From: Acinetobacter sp. ANC 4173
GTDB taxonomy: Bacteria; Pseudomonadota; Gammaproteobacteria; Pseudomonadales; Moraxellaceae
Direction of reading: 5' to 3'
DNA length: 64,000 nt
Assembly (NCBI RefSeq): GCF_004331255.1
Contig: NZ_SJOF01000001.1
Coordinates: 124,001-188,000 of the forward strand
Shown here: positions 44,069 through 54,341 of the stretch, piece by piece
How the letters are laid out: every line of letters starts with the position of its first letter
Position numbering within the stretch: the first letter of the stretch is position 1
Translations under genes and position numbers: made by a program
Notes under the pieces: model-generated
Told to the model about the DNA's origin: nothing
What the model saw: only the letters and a program-made list of their open reading frames with translations
Database searches by the model: none

Positions 44069-47000
44069 ATGGCCATTCACGTGATTCAGAGTCAACGGAT
44101 TGATGTTTTACTTCAGGCCATGTTAAAAACGGTAAAATCACAGAGCAGTAATGCTTTGCAGGTGTTAAAAACCCAGCATTTTATTGTGCCATCACCCGCG
44201 GTTGAAGTTTGGCTGACCCAGCAATTGGCCGAGCAAAAAGGCATTAGTGCCAACACGCAGTTTCATCATCGCATTCGTGGTTTCCAATGGTCAGCTTATC
44301 AGTGGGTGCTGGATCAAGACAAAGAACAGGTACGGAAAGCCAATATTCCACGCATGATTATTAAATGGCGGGTTTATCAAGCCTTGCTGGCGTATATTCA
44401 GCCAGAGCATTCTCCTTTGGATGCGGCACATCCGCTTGCTCCCATTGTGCAACGTATTTATGCCAGTGCCGACCAACTTGAACACGGCATTGAAAAACAA
44501 CTAAAAAAGCAGCGCATGTTGTATTGGGTTGCCGAGCAAGTGTCTAAGTTATTTAGTCATTACATGGAATACCGAGGACATTGCCAGAAAAACTGTCCAA
44601 GTAACCAATGTTCCTGTCCGACCAACTGGTTACAACGTTGGGGCAATAATCAGGCGTTGCCGATTGAGCAGATGTTCTTTCAAACCCATACTGAAATCTC
44701 GGCATTTACTCTAAATCAAGCGTATGAATTGGAAGCATGGCAGCGTTGGCTGTGGCAGGTGGTGTTTCATCAGGATTTTATGGACATGCAGCAGATTGAT
44801 GCTGCATTTTGGCAGACGCTGGGCAGTGTCGAGGCACCCAATGCAGCGGCATTGAAAAAGCTGCCACAGCCTCTGGTGGTGTTTACCTTACTGGATTTAC
44901 CACCCAGTCAGTTACAGTTTTTACAGCGCTTAGGGCAATATATTGATGTGTATCTGCTGCACTATAACCCATCTCAGGAATACTGGGCAGACAGTGTCGA
45001 TCCGAACTGGAAAGCGCGTTATGACTTGCGGGTAAAAGAGCGTTTTATTGCGAAAAATCCACAGGCAAGTGATGCCGAAATTCAACAATTCTTTCAGGAT
45101 TTTACCCTGCATTTTAATGCCGAAATTCGTGAATCGCGCCATCCCTTATTAACCCGTTTTGGTAAGCAAGCGCGAGATCATTTTTCGTTGTTATCTGGAC
45201 TTTCTTCGGGGGAAGATGGGGTTTGGGCAGATGTATTTGTTGATGAATATCCACCCACTTTATTGGGCAAAGTCCAATCCGATATTCTGTATTTGGTTGA
45301 GCCAGAGCAACATCAATTTGTGTTGGATGCACAAGATGATTCAATTCAGGTGCATGTCTGCCATTCCACTTTGCGTCAACTGGAAGTGCTGAAAGAACAA
45401 CTGATTGCATGGTTGGCACAAGGGAGTAAGGAGCAACCACGTCGTCCCAGCGACATTTTGGTGCTCAGTCCCAATTTAAAAGACATTGAACCGCATATTC
45501 GTAGCATTTTTGCACCGCCTGCACGGGAGCGTGAGGCCGAGCGCATTATGCCGAATGCAACAACACGGATTAGCCAAGACAGTATTTATTTGCCTGTGAA
45601 AATTGCAGGTGTGACTCAATTGGATGCTGCTAATGCATGGCGTGCGGTGTTGGGACGTATACAACTGACGCAAGGACGCTTTCGCTTAGATGATTTTGCC
45701 GACTGGTTGAGCTTGGCGGCTACGCAGCAATGCTATGGCTTAGACATGAATAATGTAGAACGTCTGCTGGAATTGCTTGAGCAAGCAGGTTTTAAGCGAG
45801 GCTTGGATGCTCAACATTTGGCATTGAGTCTGACCAAAGGGGATCAGGACTATCGCTTTAGCTTTAAATTTGCCTTAGACCGCTTGGCGATGGGTATTGC
45901 TATTCCTGAACATACGCTGTTTGAAGAAACACTCAGTTTTGCGGAGGTAATGCCGAGTGATTTTGAACTGATTGCCAAATTGATTCAGATTTATCAGGAT
46001 TTGGATGCACGTCGTGACTGGTTGTTGGCACATGAACAGCAGCAGCCAAAGCCTGTAGAACAGTGGCTCAAAATTTTAATGCAGGAAGTGGCAGAATTTG
46101 AGCAGGCTGGTGTCGAAGCATTGGCAAGTGTTGCACAAATGATTAAAAAACAAGAGCGTATGCTGACCCTCTCGAATTTCTATGAGGGGCAAGAGCAGTA
46201 TGGCTTAGATCAATTAAGCTTGCCCTTGAGCTATTTACTGGATGAAATTCAATCTACATTAGATACACAGCTTGATCAGGCTGAACCGACGGGACAGATC
46301 ACTTTTAGTCAGTTGGGGCAGATTCGTCCGATTCCCTATCGTCTGATTGTGATGTTGAATTTGGACAGTGGAAAATTCCCGAGTCGCAATCAGCATTTAC
46401 CGTTTGATTTGATGGACATCCTTAAACCACAATTGGGCGATCGTTCTCGTTTAGAGGATGATCAGGGGGCTTTTTTGGATGCCTTGTTGTTGGCACAGCA
46501 GAGTTTGTGGTTGTTTTATAAAGGTTTTGATGTCAATGATGGCGAAATGCGTGAACCTTCTACCGCTGTACAAGAATTGATTCAATATTTGGCTTTGATT
46601 ACCCAAAAAGTAGATGGGGAAGAAGCGACCCATCCAGATTTGCAGGGCTTAGAGATACCCGCACAATTGCATTCCTTGTATCAGATTCATCCTTTACAAC
46701 CTTTTGATGTTTCAGGTTTTACTCAGCCAAAACCAATGCGCTTTCAAGATCATTGGTATCGGGTGGCACAGCAGATTGCAGCCCCCACGGGACAGCGTCA
46801 GGCTTGGCAAGATACGGTTTATATGGCTGCATCCAATGATTTTGTCAGTCTTCAAAGTCGACAATGGATTCAGGATGTTTGTTTCCCTGCACGTTTATAT
46901 TTAAAAACCCTTGGGGTGGAAAACTTAAAACCTGAAAATTTGCCCGATGAAGTTGAACCCTTGGTTTTAGACGGTTTGGGGCGTTATGCAGTCCGAAATT

Positions 47001-47758
47001 TCTTACAACAGCAAAGGCAAACGACCCCGCCTGAACTGTTATTGGATCAGTTACCTGTCGGGAAAATGCAGCAAGCTGCATGGCAAATCAGTGTGATTGA
47101 ACAGCAGCAATTACAAGCACGTTTGCAGCGTTATGCAGAAACAGTCACTGCCGTCACCCAACAGCTTTGGAATATGAGTGCCAATATCCAGTTCCAAATC
47201 ACTGTTCCAGCTCAGTCTACGCAGCAATGGGTCAGTTTAGAAGCATCGAGTGCACGTGCCAAACGACGGGTTCAGCTCTGGTTGGAATATCTGTTTTGGT
47301 TGGCACATGAAAATTTAGGTGATGCAGGGCAGGACTTGACACGCTTGGTCGTATTCAGTGATCAGACTGTGCTGTGTCATGGGGTATCTTCCCATCAAGC
47401 GCAGCAATATTTGGCAGCGTGGTTTGAAATGTGGCAACACGGGCAGATGCAGCCTGTGGTTTTACCCGCAGCTTTATTATTTAAAGTCGCAGAAAAAGGC
47501 AAACAACTGGAATGGCAACCCGATGAACAGGGTCAACTACAGATCAAAGACTGGGATGCTTTGGTCAAAGACTGGCAGGATGATGGACGTTTTGCAGGGT
47601 TTTCTGTGTTAGACAATGAAGCCAGCCAGCAGCACCGCGATTGGCAGTTTATTCTGCAACAACAAGATAGTACGGCTTTGTTAGCACAAGCCTGCCAGCA
47701 GTATGCCTATGCGTTGTATGCCCCAATTTTTCAATATCAACAGTTGCTTAAGGAATAA
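44069..47758 (+). CDS. recC: exodeoxyribonuclease V gamma subunit RecC
   Basis: RecC splits the DNA strands in RecBCD and recognises Chi. The 1229-residue product lacks helicase motifs, as RecC does, but has the family layout: N-terminal IVPSPAVEVWLTQQLAEQKGI with HHRIRG, the middle LVVFTLLDLPPSQLQFLQRLG and LSPNLKDIEPHIRSIFA, and later ITFSQLGQIRPIPYRLIVMLNLDSGKFP (in parts) and PFDLMDILKPQLGDRSRLEDDQ. Its stop TAA shares a base with the recB start. The order recC-recB-recD without ptrA is a common gammaproteobacterial variant. Confidence 0.96.
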   Translation: MAIHVIQSQRIDVLLQAMLKTVKSQSSNALQVLKTQHFIVPSPAVEVWLTQQLAEQKGISANTQFHHRIRGFQWSAYQWVLDQDKEQVRKANIPRMIIKWRVYQALLAYIQPEHSPLDAAHPLAPIVQRIYASADQLEHGIEKQLKKQRMLYWVAEQVSKLFSHYMEYRGHCQKNCPSNQCSCPTNWLQRWGNNQALPIEQMFFQTHTEISAFTLNQAYELEAWQRWLWQVVFHQDFMDMQQIDAAFWQTLGSVEAPNAAALKKLPQPLVVFTLLDLPPSQLQFLQRLGQYIDVYLLHYNPSQEYWADSVDPNWKARYDLRVKERFIAKNPQASDAEIQQFFQDFTLHFNAEIRESRHPLLTRFGKQARDHFSLLSGLSSGEDGVWADVFVDEYPPTLLGKVQSDILYLVEPEQHQFVLDAQDDSIQVHVCHSTLRQLEVLKEQLIAWLAQGSKEQPRRPSDILVLSPNLKDIEPHIRSIFAPPAREREAERIMPNATTRISQDSIYLPVKIAGVTQLDAANAWRAVLGRIQLTQGRFRLDDFADWLSLAATQQCYGLDMNNVERLLELLEQAGFKRGLDAQHLALSLTKGDQDYRFSFKFALDRLAMGIAIPEHTLFEETLSFAEVMPSDFELIAKLIQIYQDLDARRDWLLAHEQQQPKPVEQWLKILMQEVAEFEQAGVEALASVAQMIKKQERMLTLSNFYEGQEQYGLDQLSLPLSYLLDEIQSTLDTQLDQAEPTGQITFSQLGQIRPIPYRLIVMLNLDSGKFPSRNQHLPFDLMDILKPQLGDRSRLEDDQGAFLDALLLAQQSLWLFYKGFDVNDGEMREPSTAVQELIQYLALITQKVDGEEATHPDLQGLEIPAQLHSLYQIHPLQPFDVSGFTQPKPMRFQDHWYRVAQQIAAPTGQRQAWQDTVYMAASNDFVSLQSRQWIQDVCFPARLYLKTLGVENLKPENLPDEVEPLVLDGLGRYAVRNFLQQQRQTTPPELLLDQLPVGKMQQAAWQISVIEQQQLQARLQRYAETVTAVTQQLWNMSANIQFQITVPAQSTQQWVSLEASSARAKRRVQLWLEYLFWLAHENLGDAGQDLTRLVVFSDQTVLCHGVSSHQAQQYLAAWFEMWQHGQMQPVVLPAALLFKVAEKGKQLEWQPDEQGQLQIKDWDALVKDWQDDGRFAGFSVLDNEASQQHRDWQFILQQQDSTALLAQACQQYAYALYAPIFQYQQLLKE

Positions 47759-50700
47759 TGCAGATGAACACCGTAATTCCAGCTGCTTCAATTTCTTATC
47801 ATCCGATTGTGGATATGCAGTTTAAAGGGCTGCACTGGATTGAGGCTTCGGCAGGTACAGGCAAAACCTTTACCTTATCTAGTTTAATGGTACGAATTTT
47901 CTTAGGTGATTATCTCCCGAATCAGGTTATTGCCACCACGTTTACCCGTGCGGCAGCGGCAGAATTGAAGGGACGCATTCGCAGTCGTTTGCTAGATACC
48001 TTACGTTATTTTGAGACGTGCCAAAGCCTGACGCAATCGGAACTGCAACAGAAAATCACAACAGAATCCGATCCTTTATATCAAAAAGTTTTACAGGATT
48101 ATGCGCCGCGGGTGGACTATGCGCGTGAACGGCTTAAATTGGTGATTGATCAACTAGATGAGCTCTTTGTTGGAACCTTGGATAGTTTTAGCCAGAAGTT
48201 GCTACGTGAATTTGCCTTTGAAAGCGGCAAAATTGAGCGGGTAGAAATTACCGATGACGCCAAACAATATACCCAGCAATTGATTCACGACTTACTGCGT
48301 GAATGGATTCAGCAGCAACCGCAAAATATTTTGGACTATCTGCTGCTGAATAAAAAATTAAAGTCGCAACAGGCTTATGTGGCGGTGGTAGAAAACAGTC
48401 TAAATTTTGCTTCCGCACATTTTCAGGCGGTGGCTGCCCCCGAAGTCGATGTAGAGGGCTTTAGTCGTCAAATCGAACATGTATTGGGGCTAGATTGGAG
48501 CCGTATCACTGAATTGGCAGATTACTATGCTGCCGATGGTGCTCATTTTAAGTTACTGGCCAAGAAATGGCGCGACGACAACAAATTACAGCAACTGTTG
48601 ACGGTTAAGTTGCCTGAACTGTTGGAGGTGTTAAAGCAGCAAGGCACTTACGCCTTATTTGCACCTTTATATGCCGAAACGCTGAAACATCTGAGCGATG
48701 CCACCCAAAAAGTCTTGAACAAATGCCCCGATGAGGTCTTGCAGGGATTTCAACAGCACCCTCTGATTCGTGAACTGACGGCTTTTATGCACAGTCTAGA
48801 TAAGCTCAGTTTTGATCTAGAAACACTGGACAGTTATTTGCAGTTCTATCTGGCCTCGGAAGTGAAAAAACGCTTGCCGCAGATCTTACAGCAAAAGGGC
48901 GAAACCACCTTTGGGCAACAAATTCGTACTTTGGCCGAGGCCTTGCAAGATGCACAAGGCGCGCGTTTTGCCCGTTTTGTCCAAGCCCGTTATCCCTTAA
49001 TTTTGGTGGATGAGTTTCAGGATACCAATCAAGATCAGGACAATATGCTGGCAAGCATCTGGCGTGATGCAGGGCATTATGCCAAAGGCTGCATGATTAT
49101 GGTGGGTGATCCGAAACAGGCGATTTACGGTTTCCGTGGCGGAGACATGCTGACCTATAACAAAGCGCGTGCCGATGTGCTAAGTAAGCAAGGACGATTG
49201 TACAGTCTGAAATACAATCATCGTTCTGTACCTGAATTGGTCACGGTGGTCGATGCTTTATTCCAACGTCAAATTCAATTGGGAGAAGAGGTTGAATATA
49301 GTGCCGTTGAGGCAGGGCCACGACCGCATCCTGTTCTGGTCGATGCACAAGGTAACAATCATCAGCCTTTGCGTTGGTTGCTGCTGCAAGACAAAAAAGA
49401 TGAATTTATTCAAGTGGCGTGGAAAATCCGTGATTTGCTGAATCAAGGCATTCAGCAGCAGTTGTATTTGGCAGAAGCCATAGGTAATCGTGGCATTGAT
49501 GAAAATGATATTGCGATTTTATCCAAAAGTCATGATGGCTTAGATAAGGTGCAATATGAGCTCGAGCGTTTGGGGATTCGAGTTAATCGTCCTTCCAAGC
49601 GGAGTGTATTTGATAGTCCAATTGCACAGGACGTGGCAGCCATGTTGACCGCAATCATGCATCCTTACGATGAAGCGAAGGTCAAGCGGGCATTGCTGAC
49701 ACGGTTACTGAACTTCCAACTCAGTCAATTGATAGCATTGGAACAACGCCCCGAAGGATTGAGTCAGTTTATTGAAGATTTGGATTACATTCGAGAAATG
49801 TGGTTTAACACGGGCTTTTTAAGCGCGTGGCAATATGCCTTGAACCTGTTTAAAGCTTGGTCAAATTTGGTGGCGAGCCAAAGTCGTGACAACGAACGCT
49901 GTGTGGTGAACTTACGTCATTTAACCGAATTGCTCAGCCAGCACAGTGAGCAATTTCAGGGACCACAGGCGCTCTATCACTGGTATCTCAGGCAGATTCA
50001 AGCACCGAGTGAGCGTGAATGGGAACTGGAACGAAAACTGTCGAATGAAGCAGGCGTGCAGTTGATGACCGTTCACCAATCCAAAGGTTTGGAATTTAAG
50101 ATTGTATTTCTGTTAGGAGCTGATAAAGATTTTCGGGAAATGAACAAAACCCTGAATTTCTCCACGCAACAATTGCCCGATCCTGTTACAGGGCAGCCCG
50201 AAATGCAGCGTGTGATTGCGGTGAATGACAAGCATCTTTTAGATGAGCTGGCAATTCAGCAGCATAATGCACGGGCAGAAGCGGAGCAGCATCGTTTATG
50301 GTATGTGGCACTGACCCGTGCCAGTCATCGGGTTTATGCCATATTGCAAGATCAGGCCGGTAAATCGACCACGGGCTTGGCATTTTGGCGTGGACATGCC
50401 GCGCAGGTTTTTCAGCATCCCTATAGTGTCGATGAAGCGGTGTTAACCGAATGTCCTACAGTCTTGAAACGTACGCAAGATCAGCGCATTCCTGAACTGT
50501 ATGCCGCCGAATTTCCAATGCAACGTTTTTATCCACGCGCAAAAACCAGTTTTAGTGCATTGGCGCAGCATTTGAGTCGGCAACAAGCATTAGATGCACT
50601 CGCGGTACAGCGTGAACAGCTACAAAGTGCTGCGGATGAAATCAATCTCGAAGTTGTTGAATCGTCTGAGGAGGTTACTCAACCGATCCATTGGATTCAG

Positions 50701-51495
50701 CGTCAATTTCCGATGGGGACTTTGGCGGGTAATTTTTTGCATGAAATCTTTGAACATATTGATTTTCAACAGCAACAGGACTGGAAAATCGAAATCCGCC
50801 GTCGTTTTAAAAATGATTATCCAAGTTTATGGCAGGCGTTGTGTGAAAAATATCAGCAAGACTTTCAGCAGCTGGATGAAGAACAATTACTGATCTGGAT
50901 GGCTGAATGGTTGGCACAAGTGTTGTCTACGCCCCTACATCAGCAGTTCTGCCTCAACCAGTTGGGTGCAGACTCCTATCTGGCAGAGTTTCCATTTTAT
51001 TTGGCCTTGTCCAATCACGTTTTGGCCATTAAACGCATACAGGACTTATATGCTGAATATGGCATTTATATGCCAGAACTCAATCCTGCAAATTCGGCAC
51101 GTTATTTAACGGGCTCTATCGACTTGGTTTATTTCGATGGGCAGCGTTACCAGATTGCCGATTATAAGAGTAATTTTTTGGGTGTAAATGTTATGGATTA
51201 CACGCCGACAAAGTTACAAGAAAGTATGTCCCATGCCAGTTATTGGTTGCAGGCGGGACTGTATTTGGTGGCGTTACATCGTTATTTACAAGTGCAGTTG
51301 CAAGATTATGACATTCAAAAACATTTAGGCGGAGCAAGTTATCTGTATTTGCGGGGCATGCATGGAGATGCCGAGTACGGGGTAAACTATTGGTGCCCTG
51401 ATGCAGAATTTATACTGCGTTTAGATGCATTATTGGGCTACTTTGCTGAAGAGCATGTTCATAAAAGTGCATCAACACCTTTGGCTGCTATGTAA
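47758..51495 (+). CDS. recB: exodeoxyribonuclease V beta subunit RecB
   Basis: RecB is the 3'-5' helicase and only nuclease of RecBCD. The 1245-residue product has Walker A EASAGTGKTFTL (about 29-40), motif Ia TFTRAAAAELKGRIR, motif II LVDEFQDTNQDQ, motif III MVGDPKQAIYGFRGGD, motif V TVHQSKGLEFKIVFL, motif VI LWYVALTRASHRVY, and the nuclease centre GSIDLVYFDGQRYQIADYKSN (in parts; Asp-x-Lys present, so active). An ATG two codons later (47764) is a possible alternative start. Confidence 0.97.
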   Translation: MQMNTVIPAASISYHPIVDMQFKGLHWIEASAGTGKTFTLSSLMVRIFLGDYLPNQVIATTFTRAAAAELKGRIRSRLLDTLRYFETCQSLTQSELQQKITTESDPLYQKVLQDYAPRVDYARERLKLVIDQLDELFVGTLDSFSQKLLREFAFESGKIERVEITDDAKQYTQQLIHDLLREWIQQQPQNILDYLLLNKKLKSQQAYVAVVENSLNFASAHFQAVAAPEVDVEGFSRQIEHVLGLDWSRITELADYYAADGAHFKLLAKKWRDDNKLQQLLTVKLPELLEVLKQQGTYALFAPLYAETLKHLSDATQKVLNKCPDEVLQGFQQHPLIRELTAFMHSLDKLSFDLETLDSYLQFYLASEVKKRLPQILQQKGETTFGQQIRTLAEALQDAQGARFARFVQARYPLILVDEFQDTNQDQDNMLASIWRDAGHYAKGCMIMVGDPKQAIYGFRGGDMLTYNKARADVLSKQGRLYSLKYNHRSVPELVTVVDALFQRQIQLGEEVEYSAVEAGPRPHPVLVDAQGNNHQPLRWLLLQDKKDEFIQVAWKIRDLLNQGIQQQLYLAEAIGNRGIDENDIAILSKSHDGLDKVQYELERLGIRVNRPSKRSVFDSPIAQDVAAMLTAIMHPYDEAKVKRALLTRLLNFQLSQLIALEQRPEGLSQFIEDLDYIREMWFNTGFLSAWQYALNLFKAWSNLVASQSRDNERCVVNLRHLTELLSQHSEQFQGPQALYHWYLRQIQAPSEREWELERKLSNEAGVQLMTVHQSKGLEFKIVFLLGADKDFREMNKTLNFSTQQLPDPVTGQPEMQRVIAVNDKHLLDELAIQQHNARAEAEQHRLWYVALTRASHRVYAILQDQAGKSTTGLAFWRGHAAQVFQHPYSVDEAVLTECPTVLKRTQDQRIPELYAAEFPMQRFYPRAKTSFSALAQHLSRQQALDALAVQREQLQSAADEINLEVVESSEEVTQPIHWIQRQFPMGTLAGNFLHEIFEHIDFQQQQDWKIEIRRRFKNDYPSLWQALCEKYQQDFQQLDEEQLLIWMAEWLAQVLSTPLHQQFCLNQLGADSYLAEFPFYLALSNHVLAIKRIQDLYAEYGIYMPELNPANSARYLTGSIDLVYFDGQRYQIADYKSNFLGVNVMDYTPTKLQESMSHASYWLQAGLYLVALHRYLQVQLQDYDIQKHLGGASYLYLRGMHGDAEYGVNYWCPDAEFILRLDALLGYFAEEHVHKSASTPLAAM

Positions 51496-51536
51496 AAACA
51501 ATGAATTAAGCTGTGGATAACTTTGAGGATAACTGT

Positions 51537-53285
51537 GTGGAAAACAAGCAGGAACAGCAATTGAATGCTGAATGGATTAAATCGTGGAGTCAATATCTTC
51601 AGCAGCCTCCTTTTAGTGCAACGCCAAATCCACAAGCAGATGTAGTTATACAGTCCGTATTAGAAGCGATGTTACAGGGCAACAGTTGCGTATTGTTTGA
51701 ACCTGATGCCGTACAGACTTTGGGCCATTTGGCCATCAGTGAAAATGAGGTGGCACATCGGGTTGCCCCTTTCATTTATGACACACAATATTTATACCTG
51801 TATCGTTACTGGAAACAGGAAGATACTTTGGCACGGCATGTGGCGAGGTTAAAACAACAAACGGTTCCTCGTGTTGATCATCAAGTTTACTCGAGTTTGC
51901 TGAGTGATGAACATCAACAGCAGGCATTAAGCATGGTGTGTCAGCAAGCGTTAAATATTATTACGGGCGGGCCAGGGACAGGGAAAACCTACACTTTGGC
52001 GCGTATTATTGCGGCATTGAACCAGTCTTTACCACATTTACGCATTGCGATGGCAGCACCAACAGGCAAGGCCGCGCAACGCATGAAAGAAGCCCTGCAA
52101 AATGCCTTGAATGATGAGATATTACAGCCTTTAGTTACTCCCGCTTTAAAACAATTAAACCCTGTCACACTGCATCGCTTGTTGGGTTTGGGGCATTCTG
52201 CTCGTCCACGCTATGATGCCGAACAACCATTACCCTATGATGTGATTGTGGTGGATGAAGCCTCGATGTTGGACTTAAATCTGGCCAGTATGTTGTTTGC
52301 TGCTGTACCGAATCAGGCGCGACTGATTTTACTGGGAGATGCCAATCAATTGGCCTCGGTAGATGTTGGGGCGGTATTGGCCGATTTACAGCAGGTGAAA
52401 GCGTTGCAAGAGAATCGGGTACATTTAAAGACCAGTCGACGCTTTGATGGTAAAGCTTTAATTGGACAAATGGCCGCATTTATTCAGCAGCCACCAACAG
52501 CTATATCCCCTCAAGCATTACTGGAACAATTTCACCAACAGGTAGTAGCTCCGACTGAAATCCAAGCTGTGCCACTTTTAGCCAAGATGCCGAATGTATT
52601 GCAACTGGAGTACTTTGCTCAAGAGCATCCCACATCAGAGCCATATTACGATCAACTGATGTTGGGCTATCAGCATTATATTGAAGTATTGAAAACGCAT
52701 TTGACTGCGGAAGACCCGGACACTTCTATTCAGCATGTGATCCAGATTTTTGATGATTACCGTATTCTCACAGCCATCCGACATGGTGCATTTGGCTTGA
52801 AACAGCTTAATCAACAGATCGAACAGCGCTTACTGAATGAACTCAGTCGCTACACGACCAAACAAGGGGACTGGTATGTCGGGCGCCCAGTGATGATGAC
52901 TTATAATGACTATCAATTAGGATTATCTAATGGAGATATTGGCATCTGTTTTAAAAGGCAACGTCAAGGGCAGTCTCAGTTTGAAGTGTATTTCCCAAGT
53001 TTAGAAAAATGGGTGCTGGCAACACGCTTGCCTAAAAGTATAGAAACGGCCTTTGCATTGACCATTCATAAATCACAAGGTTCAGAGTTCACGCATACGG
53101 CAGTGGTTTTGGATGCACAAGCACAAAATTTGCTGAGTCAGGAACTGCTTTATACCGCAATTACGCGTGCTAAAACGGTGGTGAGTGTATTGGCAGATCC
53201 TCAGGCTTTGTCACATGCGTTGTCTAAAAGGACGACTCGGGTGAGCGGAGTTTTAGAAAAAATAAAAGGTATCTTGGATTATTAA
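51537..53285 (+). CDS. recD: exodeoxyribonuclease V alpha subunit RecD
   Basis: RecD is the 5'-3' SF1B helicase of RecBCD. The 582-residue product has Walker A GGPGTGKTYTLARI (about 142-155), then APTGKAAQRMKEAL, motif II VVDEASMLDL, ILLGDANQLASVDVGAVL, and the C-terminal motif VI with HKSQGSEFTHTAVVL and LLYTAITRAK. No ATG is available. The GTG at 51537 has GAGGA seven bases upstream; an in-frame GTG at 51513 has no such site and is less likely. It is the last gene of recC-recB-recD. Confidence 0.95.
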   Translation: MENKQEQQLNAEWIKSWSQYLQQPPFSATPNPQADVVIQSVLEAMLQGNSCVLFEPDAVQTLGHLAISENEVAHRVAPFIYDTQYLYLYRYWKQEDTLARHVARLKQQTVPRVDHQVYSSLLSDEHQQQALSMVCQQALNIITGGPGTGKTYTLARIIAALNQSLPHLRIAMAAPTGKAAQRMKEALQNALNDEILQPLVTPALKQLNPVTLHRLLGLGHSARPRYDAEQPLPYDVIVVDEASMLDLNLASMLFAAVPNQARLILLGDANQLASVDVGAVLADLQQVKALQENRVHLKTSRRFDGKALIGQMAAFIQQPPTAISPQALLEQFHQQVVAPTEIQAVPLLAKMPNVLQLEYFAQEHPTSEPYYDQLMLGYQHYIEVLKTHLTAEDPDTSIQHVIQIFDDYRILTAIRHGAFGLKQLNQQIEQRLLNELSRYTTKQGDWYVGRPVMMTYNDYQLGLSNGDIGICFKRQRQGQSQFEVYFPSLEKWVLATRLPKSIETAFALTIHKSQGSEFTHTAVVLDAQAQNLLSQELLYTAITRAKTVVSVLADPQALSHALSKRTTRVSGVLEKIKGILDY

Positions 53286-53452
53286 TCTGTACTACATAAT
53301 AGGATGCTTTGTACGAAAAAGCTTACATCGATTCAAGATATTTGCGCATAGAGCTTTCATACGGTTTCTGAGAAGATGAGTTCACATAAAGAGCACAACA
53401 CGGAACGTTGAGCAATAATCGCAAAAGCATAAGAACAAAGTCGGAATATGAC

Positions 53453-53536
53453 AGCGAACTTACAGTGAAGTAGGTGAAAGAGGAAACTTACAGCCGCTAA
53501 GCCTTGTAGTTTTGGGAGAGACTACAGGGCTTTTTT
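53453..53536 (+). ncRNA. candidate small RNA with intrinsic terminator
   Basis: An outer pair AGCG/CGCT (53453-53456 and 53495-53498) encloses the hairpin ACTTAC-N6-GTAGGT (53458-53475) and an unpaired GAAAGAGGAAACTTACAG. A terminator follows at once: AAGCCTTGTAGT (53499-53510), a 10-nt loop, ACTACAGGGCTT (53521-53532, one wobble) and a T-run. Compact branched fold plus terminator, with no gene ending here except recD 170 bases upstream, suggests an sRNA. The layout recalls the abundant C4-like sRNAs reported in Acinetobacter, but I cannot verify membership. The 5' end and promoter are not located; it may start further upstream. Confidence 0.5.
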
Positions 53537-53604
53537 ATTGCCTTGAATTTTGTTTTCAGTAATACATTTTTTTTCATGGACGCCATTTCTGCTGATGTAA
53601 ATCC

Positions 53605-53734
53605 ATGTACGCAAAAACGTACATTGAGTTGAGAAAAACACCTCTAGTCTTCTGATTTCATTGTGGCAAAATATTACACATAAGGACAGAAAGTGGAAAC
53701 AAGGATTGTTTGTCACAATAAGCGCATTATGCGC
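53605..53734. other. hairpin-rich stretch before the second terminator
   Basis: ATGTACG-N6-CGTACAT (53605-53624) is a perfect 7-bp hairpin and GCGCATTATGCGC (53722-53734) is a short perfect palindrome. With the terminator ending at 53813 this might be a second RNA, or regulatory sequence. Confidence 0.3.
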
Positions 53735-53782
53735 AATAACTAAAAAAAATATAAAAATAAATATAAGAACTACAGCGCAATG

Positions 53783-53813
53783 AAAAAAGCCCAAGTTTTG
53801 CTTGGGCTTTTTT
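53783..53813. terminator. strong bidirectional terminator
   Basis: AAAAAAGCCCAAG, loop TTTTG, CTTGGGCTTTTTT: a perfect stem with A and T runs on both sides. No annotated gene ends nearby, which implies an unannotated transcript on one strand. Confidence 0.9.
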
Positions 53814-54243
53814 CTTTCTGCTTGAATATGTTTTAGAGTTTGCAAAAAGTATCAAAAGTTTGAGTGTTTAAAATATGATATAACCAGTATTAAATCGCTT
53901 TTAGTGAGAATTGAAGCACATTATTTGAGTGTTAAAGCCCGATGTATGGTTTGTTATATGCACCATGGCCAGCCGTTCGCTGGTATTTTATTATTTGAAT
54001 AGGTTTGGATGATTACATTGGTCGAGGGCTGTGTATTTTCGCTTAAAAAGGACATTGCCGAGATTTGGTATTTTACTCAGTCAGAAAATGTATCTTTCAC
54101 AGTTAAATTTCATTAAAAATGTGATCCAGTATTCATTTTTTAAATTTTAATGCTGGAAGGGATGACATTTTGTATCAGATTGAATACCTGCAACCCAAAA
54201 TCAGCTTCTTTTTTGTTTAGTAAATTTAAATAGTGCGCATATT

Positions 54244-54272
54244 TTGCAATCATCACCATTTTCCCTTAAAAT
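54244..54272 (+). promoter_or_regulatory. rpsO promoter
   Basis: TTGCAA (54244-54249), 17 bases, TAAAAT (54267-54272). Transcription would start near 54279, giving a leader of about 92 nt. Confidence 0.65.
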
Positions 54273-54280
54273 ATCCGACT

Positions 54281-54341
54281 TGCTGTAGTGATGCACGGCA
54301 GTCAAATTGGTTTTGAAGAATCAATTTGATTTGTATCAAAT
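54281..54341 (+). promoter_or_regulatory. structured rpsO leader, probable S15 autoregulation site
   Basis: Three hairpins can form. TGCTGT/ACGGCA (54281-54286 and 54295-54300) has a G-T wobble beside G-C pairs. TCAAATTG/CAATTTGA (54302-54309 and 54322-54329) and ATTTGAT/ATCAAAT (54324-54330 and 54335-54341) share bases 54324-54329, so they exclude each other. S15 is known to repress its own mRNA through leader structures in several bacteria; that this leader does so is inference. Confidence 0.5.

Noticed and set aside
53286..53536. RNase P RNA, tmRNA or 6S RNA in the recD-rpsO gap
   Set aside because: I looked for their conserved cores and found none; the structured part is only about 85 nt and lacks the expected motifs.
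53522..53845. 107-codon minus-strand frame in the recD-rpsO gap
   Set aside because: It runs across a perfect terminator hairpin and two other stems, has Cys/Phe/His-rich nonsense-like composition and no ribosome site.
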